From the NCBI RefSeq assembly GCF_003635165.1, contig NZ_ML058602.1:1-64000 (forward strand): a DNA stretch of 64,000 nt, read 5' to 3'. Under the pieces are notes generated by a model. The model did not search any database, was not told the origin of the DNA, and saw nothing but the letters and a program-made list of their open reading frames with translations. The stretch is from Burkholderia sp. Nafp2/4-1b (GTDB taxonomy: Bacteria; Pseudomonadota; Gammaproteobacteria; Burkholderiales; Burkholderiaceae). Numbering within the stretch: the stretch's first letter is position 1; every line of letters starts with the position of its first letter. A program made the position numbers and the translations under genes. This document shows positions 8,583 to 19,984 of the stretch, piece after piece.

Positions 8583-9332
8583 TTACTGCCCCTGCTGTTG
8601 CTGCCTGGCCTTCTCGGCCGCTTCCTTCTGACGCCGCTCGACATCGGCCTTGTGCTGCTCGGCTTCCTTCCGCTTCTGCTCGTAGCGCGCGGCGTTGTCC
8701 GCCCGCTCCTGCGCCTTCTGCGCAGCCTGCTGGTGCGCCTGGTCGAGCTTGCGCTGGAAATCCGCCTGCTTCTGGTCGTATGCCTGCTTGCTCGCCGCAT
8801 GCTGCGGCGCTTCCGCGCCGCGCTGCGCCTGCTTCAGTGCATTCTGCTCCTGCTTGTCGCGGAACGCAGCCGCGTTCGCCGCCTCGTTCGCCGCGCGCTG
8901 CGGCGCATCCGCCGCATTTTGCGCCTGCTTCAGCGCCTGCTGCTGGTCGCGCTGCTGCGCCCGCACCGCGCGCTGTTCGTCGTCGAGCGCGAGCTGCTCC
9001 TGGCGAATGCTCGCCCGCTCCTCGCGCATCCGGTCGCGCGCATTGCCGAGACAGTGATTGACGAAGAACTTGCTGTAGCAATCGTGCTCCGCCACGGCAT
9101 AACGATAATCGTTTTCCGCGGACCGTTGATTGAGCACTTTTTGACGGGCATCAAAATCCTGCGTGCCCGAAGCCTCGACGGGCGCGGCGACAGCGGCGGC
9201 CGGCGCGCTTGCGCCCGATGCCTGTGCGTAAGCGACGATGGATCCGGCGGACAAAGCCGCGGCAAGCGCTGCGCCGAGCGCGACGAGAGAAATGCGGGAA
9301 GTTGGCAACGTCGTAGGAAAGCTGCGGGACAT
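8583..9332 (-). CDS. Exported Gln/Ala-rich coiled-coil protein, unknown function
   Basis: I do not recognise a named family. The 249-residue protein begins with a Sec signal ([27 protein letters not shown], cleavage probably near residue 37), then a short Ala/Pro linker. A conserved-looking segment with two cysteines ([20 protein letters not shown], about residues 82-101) follows; these could form a disulfide in the periplasm. Residues 105-249 are an almost continuous Gln/Ala/Lys/Glu coiled coil with an internal duplication: [19 protein letters not shown] is echoed by [19 protein letters not shown] about 35 residues later. The tail resembles TolA-like stalks in composition only. It is divergent from tex, about 160 bp away. 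Confidence 0.75.
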   Translation of the reverse strand: MSRSFPTTLPTSRISLVALGAALAAALSAGSIVAYAQASGASAPAAAVAAPVEASGTQDFDARQKVLNQRSAENDYRYAVAEHDCYSKFFVNHCLGNARDRMREERASIRQEQLALDDEQRAVRAQQRDQQQALKQAQNAADAPQRAANEAANAAAFRDKQEQNALKQAQRGAEAPQHAASKQAYDQKQADFQRKLDQAHQQAAQKAQERADNAARYEQKRKEAEQHKADVERRQKEAAEKARQQQQGQ

Positions 9333-9489
9333 GTGTCAAATTCTATCACCCCCGGCTGGACGCTCCGCCATTTATGGCAAAATGCCCCGCTTCACTCACC
9401 CGCGGCATCTGGTCCGGCGGGCCCGTCTCGCAGCCCGCGCGCGGTCTGCCGGCCCGCGCCGCGCTTTCAGCAGGCAGATCATCCACGAC

Positions 9490-11814
9490 ATGACGGAAAC
9501 CGTAGCACTCAAGATCGTACAGCGCATCGCCACCGAACTGTCCGTCCAGCCGCGCCAGGTCGCGGCGGCGGTGCAACTCCTCGACGAAGGCTCGACCGTT
9601 CCGTTCATTGCCCGGTACCGCAAGGAAGTGACCGGCAACCTGGACGACACGCAGCTGCGCAACCTCGAGGAACGCCTCCTGTATCTGCGCGAACTCGAGG
9701 ATCGCCGCGCGACGATCCTGGCGAGCATCGACGAACAGGGCAAGCTGACCGACGAACTGCGTGCCGCGATCGACGCGGCCGACAGCAAGCAGGTGCTCGA
9801 AGACCTTTATTTGCCGTACAAGCCGAAGCGCCGCACGCGCGCGCAGATCGCCCGCGAAGCCGGCCTGGAGCCGCTCGCGCAGGCCCTGCTCGCGAACCCG
9901 CTGCTCGACCCGCAGACGGAAGCCGCCGCGTACGTCGACGCCGACAAGGGCGTCGCCGACGTGAAAGCCGCGCTCGACGGCGCGCGCGACATCCTGTCCG
10001 AACAGTTCGGCGAAACGGCCGAGCTGCTCGGCAAGCTGCGCGACTACCTGCACAGCCAGGGCGTCGTGTCGTCGGCGGTCGTCGAAGGCAAGGAAAACGA
10101 GGAAGGCGAGAAGTTCCGCGACTACTACGATTACTCGGAAACGATCCGGACCGTGCCGTCGCACCGCGCGCTCGCCTTGTTCCGCGGCCGCAATGCCGGC
10201 GTGCTGACCGTCAAGCTCGGCCTCGGCGAGGAACTCGACGCGCAGGTGCCGCATCCCGGCGAAGCGATGATCGCGCGCCATTTCGGGATCGCAAACCAGA
10301 ACCGCCCGGCCGACAAGTGGCTGTCCGACGTGTGCCGCTGGTGCTGGCGCGTGAAGGTGCAGCCGCACATCGAGAACGAACTGCTCACGCAGCTGCGTGA
10401 ATCGGCGGAAGCCGAAGCGATCCGCGTGTTCGCGCGCAACCTGAAAGACCTGCTGCTGGCCGCGCCGGCCGGCCCGAAGGCCGTGATCGGTCTCGACCCC
10501 GGCCTGCGCACGGGCGTGAAGGTCGCCGTGGTCGACCGCACCGGCAAGCTGCTCGCGACCGACACGATCTACCCGCACGAGCCGCGCCGCGACTGGGACG
10601 GCTCGCTCGCGAAACTCGCGCGGATCGCCGCGCAGACGCAGGCCGAGCTGATCAGCATCGGCAACGGCACCGCGTCGCGCGAAACCGACAAGCTCGCGAG
10701 CGAACTGATTTCGAAGCACCCTGAACTGCGGCTGCAGAAGATCGTCGTGTCGGAAGCCGGCGCGTCGGTGTATTCGGCGTCCGAGCTGGCGGCGAAGGAG
10801 TTCCCGGAACTCGACGTGTCGCTGCGCGGCGCCGTGTCGATCGCGCGCCGCCTGCAGGATCCGCTCGCCGAGCTCGTGAAGATCGAGCCGAAGGCGATCG
10901 GCGTCGGCCAGTACCAGCACGACGTGAACCAGCGCGAACTCGCCCGGTCGCTCGACGCAGTCGTCGAGGACTGCGTGAACGCGGTTGGCGTCGATGCGAA
11001 CACCGCGTCGGTCGCGCTGCTCGCGCGCGTATCGGGCCTGAACGCGACGCTGGCACGCAACATTGTCGACTACCGCGACGCGAACGGGCCGTTCCCGTCG
11101 CGCGATCACCTGCGCAAGGTGCCGCGCCTCGGCGACAAGACCTTCGAACAGGCGGCCGGCTTCCTGCGCATCAACGGCGGCGAAAACCCGCTCGACCGCT
11201 CGTCGGTGCACCCGGAAGCCTATCCGGTCGTCGAACGGATCCTCGCGAAGATCAGCAAGCGGATCGACGATGTGCTCGGCAGCCGCGATGCACTGTCCGG
11301 CCTGTCGCCGGCGGAATTTGTTGACGAACGTTTCGGCCTGCCGACCGTGCGCGACATCCTGTCCGAACTCGAAAAACCGGGTCGCGACCCGCGCCCCGAA
11401 TTCAAGACCGCCACGTTCCGCGACGGCGTCGAAAAGGTGTCCGACCTGATGCCGGGCATGCTGCTCGAAGGCGTCGTGACCAACGTCGCGGCATTCGGCG
11501 CGTTCGTGGATATCGGCGTGCACCAGGACGGCCTCGTCCACGTGTCCGCGATGTCGACGAAGTTCATCAAGGATCCGCACGAAGTCGTGAAGGCCGGCCA
11601 GGTCGTCAAGGTCAAGGTGCTCGACGTCGACGTGAAGCGTCAGCGCATTGCACTGACGATGCGCCTCGACGATGAAGCGGCCGCGCCCGGCATCGCGCCG
11701 CGCGGCGGCCAGGATCGCGGCAATGCCGGCCGCGGTGCGGCCCGCCCGCAGCGTTCGCGCGAGCCGGAACCGGCCGGCGCGATGGCCGCGGCGTTCGCGA
11801 AGCTGAAGCGCTGA
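9490..11814 (+). CDS. tex: Tex-family transcription/RNA-binding accessory protein
   Basis: Tex proteins bind nucleic acid and resemble eukaryotic Spt6. The 774-residue protein has the full order: an N-terminal helical domain ([37 protein letters not shown] is split around the family hallmark FIARYRKE), a YqgF/RNase-H-like domain ([19 protein letters not shown]), and helix-hairpin-helix motifs ([21 protein letters not shown]). An S1 RNA-binding domain closes it ([26 protein letters not shown]) near residues 655-725. A short basic tail with [16 protein letters not shown] follows, RGG-like. The start at ATG 9490 matches family length; the frame is open upstream, but that part does not look like protein. 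Confidence 0.96.
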   Translation: MTETVALKIVQRIATELSVQPRQVAAAVQLLDEGSTVPFIARYRKEVTGNLDDTQLRNLEERLLYLRELEDRRATILASIDEQGKLTDELRAAIDAADSKQVLEDLYLPYKPKRRTRAQIAREAGLEPLAQALLANPLLDPQTEAAAYVDADKGVADVKAALDGARDILSEQFGETAELLGKLRDYLHSQGVVSSAVVEGKENEEGEKFRDYYDYSETIRTVPSHRALALFRGRNAGVLTVKLGLGEELDAQVPHPGEAMIARHFGIANQNRPADKWLSDVCRWCWRVKVQPHIENELLTQLRESAEAEAIRVFARNLKDLLLAAPAGPKAVIGLDPGLRTGVKVAVVDRTGKLLATDTIYPHEPRRDWDGSLAKLARIAAQTQAELISIGNGTASRETDKLASELISKHPELRLQKIVVSEAGASVYSASELAAKEFPELDVSLRGAVSIARRLQDPLAELVKIEPKAIGVGQYQHDVNQRELARSLDAVVEDCVNAVGVDANTASVALLARVSGLNATLARNIVDYRDANGPFPSRDHLRKVPRLGDKTFEQAAGFLRINGGENPLDRSSVHPEAYPVVERILAKISKRIDDVLGSRDALSGLSPAEFVDERFGLPTVRDILSELEKPGRDPRPEFKTATFRDGVEKVSDLMPGMLLEGVVTNVAAFGAFVDIGVHQDGLVHVSAMSTKFIKDPHEVVKAGQVVKVKVLDVDVKRQRIALTMRLDDEAAAPGIAPRGGQDRGNAGRGAARPQRSREPEPAGAMAAAFAKLKR

Positions 11815-11839
11815 GCGCGCGACGCGCCGTCGCCGTATG

Positions 11840-11867
11840 AAAAAACCCGCCGAAAGGCGGGTTTTTT
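11840..11867 (+). terminator. Rho-independent terminator after tex (bidirectional)
   Basis: Stem CCCGCC/GGCGGG with a GAAA tetraloop, A6 before and T6 after. It serves tex on the plus strand and also kup, which converges from the right. Confidence 0.92.
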
Positions 11868-11940
11868 CATGGTTTGGGCGAACGCGCCGCCGAAACGGCA
11901 CGGGCAGCATGGGCCGCATGGGCGGCCCCGCCCGCGCGCG

Positions 11941-13854
11941 TCAGATCTCGATCTTGGTGCCGAGCTCGACGACGCGGTTCGCCGGGATCGAGAAGAAATC
12001 GGTCGGCTTCGCCGCGTTCTGATGCATCCACGCGAACACGCGTTCGCGCCAGATCGACATGCCGGGCAGATGCGTCGGCACGACCGTTTCGCGCGCGAGG
12101 AAGAACGACGTGTCCATCAGTTCGAAGGTCATGTCGTGCGTGCGGCCGAATTCCTCGAGCACGGCCTTCACGTCCGGCGTCTCGTTGAAGCCGTACTCGG
12201 CCTTGACGATGTACAGGCCGCCGCCCGCATCGCGCGAGCTCAGGCGCTTGTCGTCGCGCACGTACGGAATGTCGCGCGTGACGAACGTCAGGAAGATGGT
12301 CCGCTCGTGCAGCACCTTGTTGTGCTTCAGGTTGTGCAGCAGGCTGACGGGCACGAGCTTGTCGTTGCCGGTCAGGTAGATCGCGGTGCCGGACACGCGG
12401 TGCGGCGGATGCGCGAGCAGCCCCTGCAGGAACGGCTCGAGCGGGATACCGTCGGCGGCCGTGCGCTCCTTCACGATGTGACGGCCCTTGTACCAGGTCA
12501 TCAGCAGGAAGAACAGCAGCGCACCGATCCCGAGCGGCAGCCAGCCGCCCTGCGCAACCTTCAGCAGGTTCGCGCCGAAGAAGCCGAGGTCGATCGCGAG
12601 GAACACCGTGATGATCGCGCCGACCAGCAAACGGTTCCAGTTCCACACCTTCACCATCACGACGCACGCCAGCACGGTCGTGATCACCATCGTCGCCGTC
12701 ACCGCGATGCCGTACGCGGCCGCAAGGTTGTCGGAGCTCTTGAAGCCGATCACGATGCAGAGGATCACGAACAGCAGCAGCCAGTTCACGACCGGCACGT
12801 AGATCTGGCCGATCGCCAGCTCGGACGTATGCAGCACCTTCATGCGCGGCACGTAGCCGAGCTGGATCGCCTGCGACGTCAACGAGTACGCGCCCGAGAT
12901 CACGGCCTGCGACGCGATCACGGTCGCCACCGTCGACAGCACGACGAGCGGCAGCAGCGCCCAGTCGGGCGCGAGCAGAAAGAACGGGTTCTCGATGGCT
13001 CGCGGATTCTGGATCAGCAGCGCGCCCTGCCCGAAGTAGTTCAGCACGAGCGACGGCATCACGAGCCCGTACGCGGCGAGGCGGATCGGCTTCGCGCCGA
13101 AGTGGCCCATGTCCGCGTAGAGCGCTTCCGCGCCGGTCAGCACCAGCACGACCGAACCCAGCACGACGTAAGCCTGGAGCAGGTGTTCCGACATGAAGGA
13201 CGCGGCGTAGTACGGGTTGATCGCCGCGATGATGCCCGGCACGCGCAGGATGTGATACACGCCGAGTGCCGCGATCACGACGAACCACAGCACCATGATC
13301 GGCCCGAACAGTTTGCCGACCAGCGCGGTGCCGTGGCGCTGGATCCAGAACAGCGCGATCAGGATCACGATCGTGATCGGTAGCACGAGGTGCGACAGAT
13401 GCGGCGTCGCGATCTCGAGACCTTCGACCGCCGACATCACGGAGATCGCCGGCGTGATCACGGCATCGCCGTAGAACATGCACGCGCCGAAGATCCCGAG
13501 CGCCATCAGCGCACCCGCGACGCGGGTTCTCGAATCGAGCGGCCGCAGCGACAGCGCCATCAGCGCGAGCACGCCGCCCTCGCCGTTGTTGTCGGCGCGC
13601 ATCACGAACAGCAGGTATTTGATGCCGACCACGAGGATGATCGCCCAGAACAGCAGCGAGATCACCCCGAGGATCGAGCTTTCGGTCAGCGGAATGCCGT
13701 GCGCGGGGCTGAACGCTTCCTTCAGCGCATACAGCGGGCTGGTGCCGATGTCGCCGAACACAACGCCGATCGCCGCTATCGCAAGCGAGCGCATCGAATG
13801 TTGGTGCGTCGAATGCGCGTGGGCGGCGTCGGTCGCCTGGGTCGTGTCGTTCAT
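11941..13854 (-). CDS. kup: Low-affinity potassium transporter Kup
   Basis: K+/H+ symporter of the KUP/HAK/KT family in the inner membrane. The 637-residue protein has a short His-rich N-terminus, then [19 protein letters not shown], the family signature in TM1, and about 12 hydrophobic helices up to residue ~450. A cytosolic C-terminal domain of ~170 residues follows and ends [12 protein letters not shown]. No truncation or missing membrane segment is apparent. It is a monocistronic gene converging on tex, with a 273-bp gap upstream. Burkholderia genomes often carry more than one kup copy, so its share of potassium uptake is not knowable here. Confidence 0.96.
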   Translation of the reverse strand: MNDTTQATDAAHAHSTHQHSMRSLAIAAIGVVFGDIGTSPLYALKEAFSPAHGIPLTESSILGVISLLFWAIILVVGIKYLLFVMRADNNGEGGVLALMALSLRPLDSRTRVAGALMALGIFGACMFYGDAVITPAISVMSAVEGLEIATPHLSHLVLPITIVILIALFWIQRHGTALVGKLFGPIMVLWFVVIAALGVYHILRVPGIIAAINPYYAASFMSEHLLQAYVVLGSVVLVLTGAEALYADMGHFGAKPIRLAAYGLVMPSLVLNYFGQGALLIQNPRAIENPFFLLAPDWALLPLVVLSTVATVIASQAVISGAYSLTSQAIQLGYVPRMKVLHTSELAIGQIYVPVVNWLLLFVILCIVIGFKSSDNLAAAYGIAVTATMVITTVLACVVMVKVWNWNRLLVGAIITVFLAIDLGFFGANLLKVAQGGWLPLGIGALLFFLLMTWYKGRHIVKERTAADGIPLEPFLQGLLAHPPHRVSGTAIYLTGNDKLVPVSLLHNLKHNKVLHERTIFLTFVTRDIPYVRDDKRLSSRDAGGGLYIVKAEYGFNETPDVKAVLEEFGRTHDMTFELMDTSFFLARETVVPTHLPGMSIWRERVFAWMHQNAAKPTDFFSIPANRVVELGTKIEI

Positions 13855-14072
13855 ATGAGGCGTAATAATCGGGTCCGGAGTCGGACAAAACGAGCGCTAT
13901 TCTACTCGCGCCCCCTTGAAACACCGCCCTGCCTTGTTGCCCTTAAACCACGTGATCCACGCCGCGCATGCAATCCTGCGCAAGCTGTGGCAGGGGCTGC
14001 CATCATAGCCGGGGCCGCGCCGTCTGCCTACCGCCCGCGCATATCGCCGCGGCCGCGCCAGGGCGCGCAAAT

Positions 14073-14098
14073 AAAAACGGCGCCGCAAGCGGCGCCGT
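14073..14098 (-). terminator. Rho-independent terminator after the purA operon
   Basis: Read leftward, the stem is CGGCGCCGC with a TT loop and GCGGCGCCG, followed by TTTTT. It lies about 30 bases after the stop of the phosphoribosyltransferase gene and closes that unit. Confidence 0.88.
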
Positions 14099-14127
14099 GC
14101 AAGGCTTTCCTTCGATCGGCCGGACAC

Positions 14128-14724
14128 TTACGCGCCCGAACCGTCGCGCTGTGCGCGACCGCGCTTGATCCATGCCTCGAGGTTGTGCGGACGCACCGTG
14201 TCCCACTCCTCGAACGGCTGATGAATCCACGGATTCGTCGGCAGATACTGCGTGTGATAGTCGGGCTTGACCTTCGAGCACCCCTTGTACCAGAGCACGG
14301 CCGAACGCACGGCCGTGACCGCCGGATAGCGCTCCTTCAGGTGCTCCTGCACGCGCGCGAGCGTGACGCCCGAATCGACGAGGTCGTCGACCAGCAGCAC
14401 GTTGCCCGCGAGCTGGCCGCGCGTCATCGTGATGTACTGCGCGATGTCGAGCTCGCCCTGCTCCGTGCCGGCCGCTTCGCGGTACGAACTCGTCGCGAGG
14501 ATCGCGAGCGGGACGTCATAGATGCGCGACAGCTGGTCGCCGACGCGCAGACCGCCGCGCGCGAGGCACAGGATCTGGTCGAACTTCCAGCCCGACGCAT
14601 GCACCTGCAGCGCGAGCAGCTCGATCAGACGATGGTATTCGTCCCAGCCTACCCACAGGTTCTTGTCGTCGTTGCGCGGATCGGTCATCAAGTCTGCCGC
14701 CGTCATCGTGATTTGCTGCGTCAT
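14128..14724 (-). CDS. Purine phosphoribosyltransferase-family protein (COG2236 type)
   Basis: 198-residue type I phosphoribosyltransferase. The PRPP-binding loop is NVLLVDDLVDSGVTL near residues 108-122, and a conserved LCLARGGLRVGDQLS segment carries the pyrophosphate loop. C-terminal WIHQPFEEWD is typical of the subgroup annotated as hypoxanthine/xanthine phosphoribosyltransferase-like. It would convert a free purine base and PRPP to a nucleotide in the cytoplasm. It starts eight bases after the purA stop, so both are surely cotranscribed; purine salvage feeding IMP beside purA makes sense. The exact base specificity cannot be read from the sequence. Confidence 0.88.
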   Translation of the reverse strand: MTQQITMTAADLMTDPRNDDKNLWVGWDEYHRLIELLALQVHASGWKFDQILCLARGGLRVGDQLSRIYDVPLAILATSSYREAAGTEQGELDIAQYITMTRGQLAGNVLLVDDLVDSGVTLARVQEHLKERYPAVTAVRSAVLWYKGCSKVKPDYHTQYLPTNPWIHQPFEEWDTVRPHNLEAWIKRGRAQRDGSGA

Positions 14725-14732
14725 GCTGAAAA

Positions 14733-16088
<1,356 letters not shown>

Positions 16089-16106
16089 TTAGCTGGTTAA
16101 AAACGT

Positions 16107-16112
16107 ATTCTA
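16107..16112 (-). promoter_or_regulatory. Candidate -10 (TAGAAT) for purA
   Basis: Read leftward, TAGAAT lies 27 bases before the purA ATG in the hisZ-purA gap. The -35 at 17 bp (TCGGAA) is poor, so this is a weak call. It would let purA be expressed apart from hisZ. Confidence 0.35.
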
Positions 16113-16192
16113 CCTATGTTCGCGGGCGATTCCGAATTTTTCCGTTTCGCTTCAACGATATGCACGCCGAACGACGGCCCGCGAACGCCTCT

Positions 16193-17341
16193 TTAACGGG
16201 GTTCGACCACCCATGCGCCGTTACGCTCGACGAGCGAACGGTCGCACGCGAATTCGTCGAGCACGTGGTCGTGCCCCGGCAATGCCTGGATCACGACTTC
16301 GCCCGCATCGCGCAGCGCCGCGACGGCTGCGCTCAGCGCATCGTCCTGCGCCCACGGCGCGAGAATCGCGGTGCCGCGCGCCTCGATCGGCGAAATCCGC
16401 GCAAGCTCGCGCAGGTCGAGCGAGAAGCCCGTTGCCGGGCGGGCGCGACCGTAGGCCTGGCCCACGTGGTCGTAACGGCCGCCGCGCGCGATCGCATTCG
16501 GCACGCCGTCGATGTAGGCCGTGAACATCGCGCCGCTGTGGTACGCGTAGCCGCGCAGGTCGGCGAGATCGATCGCGACTTCGACGCCCTTCGCCTGCGC
16601 CGCGAGCTGCGCGAGATCGTCGAGCGCGCGCGTGATCTCCGGCAGCACCGGCAGGCGTGCACGTGCCTCATCGAGCACGCTCGCGTCGCCGTACAGATGC
16701 GGCAGCGCACGCAGCGCCGCGCGCGTGTCGGCGCCGAGATCGTCGGTGAGCTCGTTCAGCAGCGGCACGTCCTTGCCCGACAGCGCGTCGTACAGCGCTT
16801 CGCCCCGCTCGGCAGCTTGCGCGTCGCGCGCGAGCAGCGCCGCGAGCACGCCCGCGTGGCACAGGTCCAGGCGGATCCGCGACAGGCCCGCGAGATGCAG
16901 CGCGTCGAGCATCAGCTGCTGGATCTCGAGGTCGGCTTCCAGCCCGGCATGCCCGTAGATTTCGGCGCCGATCTGGATCTGTTCGCGCGTCGCGTGCAGG
17001 CCGCGCGGGCGCGTATGCATCACGTGGCCCGCGTAGCAGAGGCGTGTCACGCCCTGACGGTTCAGCAGGTGCGCGTCGATACGCGCCACCTGCGGCGTGA
17101 TGTCCGCGCGCAGGCCGAGCGTGCGGCCCGACAGCTGGTCGACCAGCTTGAAGGTGCGCAGGCGCAGGTCGGCGCCGCCGCTCGTCAGCAGCGACTCGAG
17201 GTATTCGAGCAGCGGCGGCATCACCATCTCGTAGCCGTACGAACGGAAGCGGTCGAGCAGCCTGCGGCGCAGCTCCTCGATCTTGCGCGCTTCCGACGGC
17301 AGTACGTCGGCGATATTCTCGGGAAGTAACCAGGTCGACAT
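16193..17341 (-). CDS. hisZ: ATP phosphoribosyltransferase regulatory subunit HisZ
   Basis: HisRS-like regulatory partner of short-form HisG in histidine biosynthesis; no catalytic activity of its own. The 382-residue protein starts [20 protein letters not shown]. It has class II synthetase-like motifs ([16 protein letters not shown] and [14 protein letters not shown]) and the GGRYDHVG segment, but lacks the C-terminal anticodon-binding domain of true HisS. A true hisS is present at 25080-26420, which supports the paralogue assignment. An upstream in-frame ATG at 17377 adds 12 residues of Arg-rich sequence and is less likely. hisG is not in the window. Confidence 0.95.
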   Translation of the reverse strand: MSTWLLPENIADVLPSEARKIEELRRRLLDRFRSYGYEMVMPPLLEYLESLLTSGGADLRLRTFKLVDQLSGRTLGLRADITPQVARIDAHLLNRQGVTRLCYAGHVMHTRPRGLHATREQIQIGAEIYGHAGLEADLEIQQLMLDALHLAGLSRIRLDLCHAGVLAALLARDAQAAERGEALYDALSGKDVPLLNELTDDLGADTRAALRALPHLYGDASVLDEARARLPVLPEITRALDDLAQLAAQAKGVEVAIDLADLRGYAYHSGAMFTAYIDGVPNAIARGGRYDHVGQAYGRARPATGFSLDLRELARISPIEARGTAILAPWAQDDALSAAVAALRDAGEVVIQALPGHDHVLDEFACDRSLVERNGAWVVEPR

Positions 17342-17392
17342 CGGTACGGTCCTACGACGGGAAACAGGGCGCGACACGCGCGCCGCGAGATG

Positions 17393-17413
17393 AATCGGAA
17401 ATCGGAAATCGGG
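17393..17413. repeat. Heptanucleotide tandem repeat (AATCGGA x3)
   Basis: Two exact copies of AATCGGA plus a third with one change (AATCGGG) lie 52 bases upstream of the hisZ start codon, between hisZ and the DUF2065 gene. It is a short repeat of the kind that can vary in copy number by slippage. Confidence 0.7.
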
Positions 17414-17441
17414 CGGAACGAACGGCGGGTGCGCCGTCCGG

Positions 17442-17633
17442 TCAGGTGGCGAGCAGCAGCAGGACGAGCCCGAGCGCCATCACGATGAGCCCGCCGATCC
17501 GGATATGATGCGGCGGCCGCTCCGCTATTCTACGAAACGTGTCGCGCCAGGCGACAGGAAACACGAAGGGGAACGCCCCCTCGATAATCAGCATCAGTGC
17601 TACCGCGAGCAACAACGAGCCAGCCAGATCCAT
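17442..17633 (-). CDS. DUF2065 (YjeT-like) small inner-membrane protein
   Basis: 63 residues with two hydrophobic helices ([23 protein letters not shown] and [16 protein letters not shown], split by a basic loop [16 protein letters not shown]). This is the DUF2065/YjeT pattern. In E. coli yjeT sits between hflC and purA, exactly as here (hflC, this gene, hisZ, purA), so synteny supports it. Function is unknown; a link to the HflKC membrane complex is plausible only by position. It starts 36 bp downstream of the hflC stop. Confidence 0.88.
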   Translation of the reverse strand: MDLAGSLLLAVALMLIIEGAFPFVFPVAWRDTFRRIAERPPHHIRIGGLIVMALGLVLLLLAT

Positions 17634-17669
17634 GCGAGCGACGGCGCCGCTCGACGCGGCGCCCCAAGG

Positions 17670-18569
17670 TCAGTGTTTGCGGGGAGCGGGCGCCGCCGGT
17701 GCGGCACCGCCCGTCGGGCTGCGCATGAAACGGAAAAACTCGCTGTCGGGATCGACGACGATGATGTCGTTGCGCTTGAAGGTATTCCGGTAAGCCTGCA
17801 GGCTCGCGTAGAACTGGTAGAACTGCGGATCGCGGCCGAACGCGTCGGCGGCGATCGAAGCGGCCTTCGCGTCGCCCTCGCCCTTGATCGTCTGCGCGGA
17901 CTTGTACGCATTCGCGAGCACCGCCTGCTGTTCGCGTTCCGCGTCGGCCTTGATCCGCTCGACGTCGGCCGCGCCATCCGCGCGCACCTGTGCGGCCTGG
18001 TCGCGCAGCGCGCCGATCATCCGCTGATAGACGGCGTCGGTCTGCGCGGCCGGCAAATCGACGCGCGTCAGCTGCACGTCGACCAGGTCGACGCCGAAGC
18101 CGGATGCCTTCGCACGCGCCGCATCGCGGGCCGCATTGGCGATGTCGCGTTGGCCGCCGAGCGCGTCGTCGAGCGCGCGCTTCGCGAACGCGTCGCCGAG
18201 CGCGCTCTTCAGCGCACTGGCCAGACGCTCGTTGGCGGCCGCCGGGTCGCCGGCGGTTGCCGTGAAATACTTCAGCGGATCGCTGATCCGATACTTGACC
18301 GCATACGCGACGAGCAGGTCGTGCTTGTCTTCGGTCGCCAGTTGCAACGGATCCGACGATTCGAGCGACTGCAGGCGCGTGTCGATCAGCGTCGCCGTCT
18401 GGAGCGGCGGCGGCAGCTTGAAATGGATGCCGGGGCCCGCGAGTTCGGGCTGCGCACCGTCGCGGCCCGACAGCACGGCCGTATGGCGCGGATCGACGGT
18501 CAGCACCGTCGACGACGCCGCGAAGGCGGCGATCACGATTGCGACGACGAGCGCAATGATTCGGTTCAT
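17670..18569 (-). CDS. hflC: HflC, SPFH-domain modulator of FtsH protease
   Basis: Inner-membrane protein that, with HflK, forms a large periplasmic cage around FtsH and modulates degradation of membrane and regulatory proteins. 299 residues: an N-terminal anchor (MNRIIALVVAIVIAAFAAS), then an SPFH/band-7 domain (VDPRHTAVLSGRDG to about residue 200). A long helix rich in Ala/Glu/Asp follows (ADVERIKADAEREQQAVLAN), then the conserved YASLQAYRNTF segment and a short Ala/Pro tail. It starts 15 bp after hflK, the invariant hflK-hflC pair. Confidence 0.96.
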   Translation of the reverse strand: MNRIIALVVAIVIAAFAASSTVLTVDPRHTAVLSGRDGAQPELAGPGIHFKLPPPLQTATLIDTRLQSLESSDPLQLATEDKHDLLVAYAVKYRISDPLKYFTATAGDPAAANERLASALKSALGDAFAKRALDDALGGQRDIANAARDAARAKASGFGVDLVDVQLTRVDLPAAQTDAVYQRMIGALRDQAAQVRADGAADVERIKADAEREQQAVLANAYKSAQTIKGEGDAKAASIAADAFGRDPQFYQFYASLQAYRNTFKRNDIIVVDPDSEFFRFMRSPTGGAAPAAPAPRKH

Positions 18570-18584
18570 GTTCTGCGCTCCCCG

Positions 18585-19937
18585 TTACTTCAGATCATCT
18601 TCGCGCGAGCGGCTGCGGAACGCTTCGCGCGATCGCAGCACGTCGCTGCTCGCCGCGGGCGCCGCGGCCGATGCCGCACTCGCAGGCACCGCGCTCGCGG
18701 CTGCTGCCGGCACCGACGCCGCATCGGGCGCGGATGCGCCGGCGGGCGCCGCGCTGTTAGTCGCATTCGCGGCGTTTTGCCGCCCCTGCTCGACGAGCTT
18801 GTCGAGCGGCAGGTACACGACGTTGCTGCCCTTGTTGCCGACGAACACCTTCGTCGCGTTCGAGTAGATTTCCTGCATCGTCTCGAGGTACATCCGCTCG
18901 CGAATCACCGCCGGCGCCTTCGAATACTGGGCATAGACCTGCTTGAAACGATCGGCGTCGCCTTCGGCCTCCGTGACCACGCGATCGGCATACGCCTTCG
19001 CTTCGTCGGCGAGTTTCGCGGCATCGCCCTGCGCCTTCGGCAACAGGTCGTTCGCGTACGCCTGCGCGGCACGCTTGGCGGCCTCGCGGTCGTCGCGCGC
19101 CTTCGCGACTTCGGCGTATGCGGGCTGCGTCTGCTCGGGCGCCGCGACGCTCTGCATCGTGACGGCCGTGACCTCGAGCCCCGACTCGTAGCGATCGAGA
19201 TCGCGCTGGATCGCCGCGGACAGCTGCGAGCGCAGCGCATCGCGATCCTGGTTCAGCATGTCGGCCGCGCTGCGCGTGCCGACGATCGCGCGCACCGCCG
19301 CCTGCGCGGCCTGCGACACGCTGCGCTCGGGATCGACGCTGCGGAACAGGTAATCGGTTGCCGAACGGATCCGGTACTGGACGACGAACCGCACGTCGAC
19401 AATGTCGGCGTCGCGCGTGAGCATCGCCGCTTCCTTCACGTTCGCGAGCCGCACGACGTTGTTGCGGCCGATCTCGATCGAACGGACCTGCGACGTGTCG
19501 ACGATCTCATGCGACGCGAACGGATACGGCGCGCGCCAGTGCACGCCCTGGCCGACCGTGCCGGACAGCTTGCCGAACTGCAGCACGACGCCCGTCTGGC
19601 CTTCCTGCACGACGAACAGCCCGCTGCCCGCGTAGACCGCGACCAGCACGCCGATCACGATGCCGACGCCGACGCGCGCGGCCCGGCCGTTGTCGGGCCG
19701 GAAGCCGTTGCCGCCCTTGCCGCCGAACAGGCCGCTCAGACGCCGGTTGAAGTTGCGCCACATCTCGTCGAGATCGGGCGGACCGTCACCGTCGCCACCG
19801 GGCGGACGCTTCGATTCGTTCACACGCGGACGGGATCCATCATTGCCCTTGCCTTCGCCACGTCCCCAGCGGGGATCATTGATCGACAGCAAGGCGCGCA
19901 TCCGCCGCCAGGTACTCCGCTCGTTGTATTCGTTCAC
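18585..19937 (-). CDS. hflK: HflK, SPFH-domain modulator of FtsH protease
   Basis: Partner of HflC in the FtsH-regulating complex. 450 residues. A Gly/Pro-rich cytosolic N-terminus (GGDGDGPPDLDEMWRNFNRRLSGLFGG, shortened family hallmark DLDEMWRNFN) is followed by a transmembrane helix near residues 88-108 (GVGIVIGVLVAVYAGSGLFVV). The band-7 domain comes next (QTGVVLQFGKLSGTVGQG onward), then a coiled coil. An Ala/Ser-rich tail of about 60 residues ends SREDDLK. The only start that keeps the N-terminus is GTG at 19937. It lies 48 bp downstream of hflX. Confidence 0.96.
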   Translation of the reverse strand: MNEYNERSTWRRMRALLSINDPRWGRGEGKGNDGSRPRVNESKRPPGGDGDGPPDLDEMWRNFNRRLSGLFGGKGGNGFRPDNGRAARVGVGIVIGVLVAVYAGSGLFVVQEGQTGVVLQFGKLSGTVGQGVHWRAPYPFASHEIVDTSQVRSIEIGRNNVVRLANVKEAAMLTRDADIVDVRFVVQYRIRSATDYLFRSVDPERSVSQAAQAAVRAIVGTRSAADMLNQDRDALRSQLSAAIQRDLDRYESGLEVTAVTMQSVAAPEQTQPAYAEVAKARDDREAAKRAAQAYANDLLPKAQGDAAKLADEAKAYADRVVTEAEGDADRFKQVYAQYSKAPAVIRERMYLETMQEIYSNATKVFVGNKGSNVVYLPLDKLVEQGRQNAANATNSAAPAGASAPDAASVPAAAASAVPASAASAAAPAASSDVLRSREAFRSRSREDDLK

Positions 19938-19984
19938 CAGAGTTTGTTCACCAGATTGGACGCCGGCGCACCGGCCGGGACCGG

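Noticed and set aside
9346-11919. 857-codon minus-strand frame opposite tex
   Set aside because: tex on the plus strand has full domain content; the antisense frame is Arg/Val/Leu noise.
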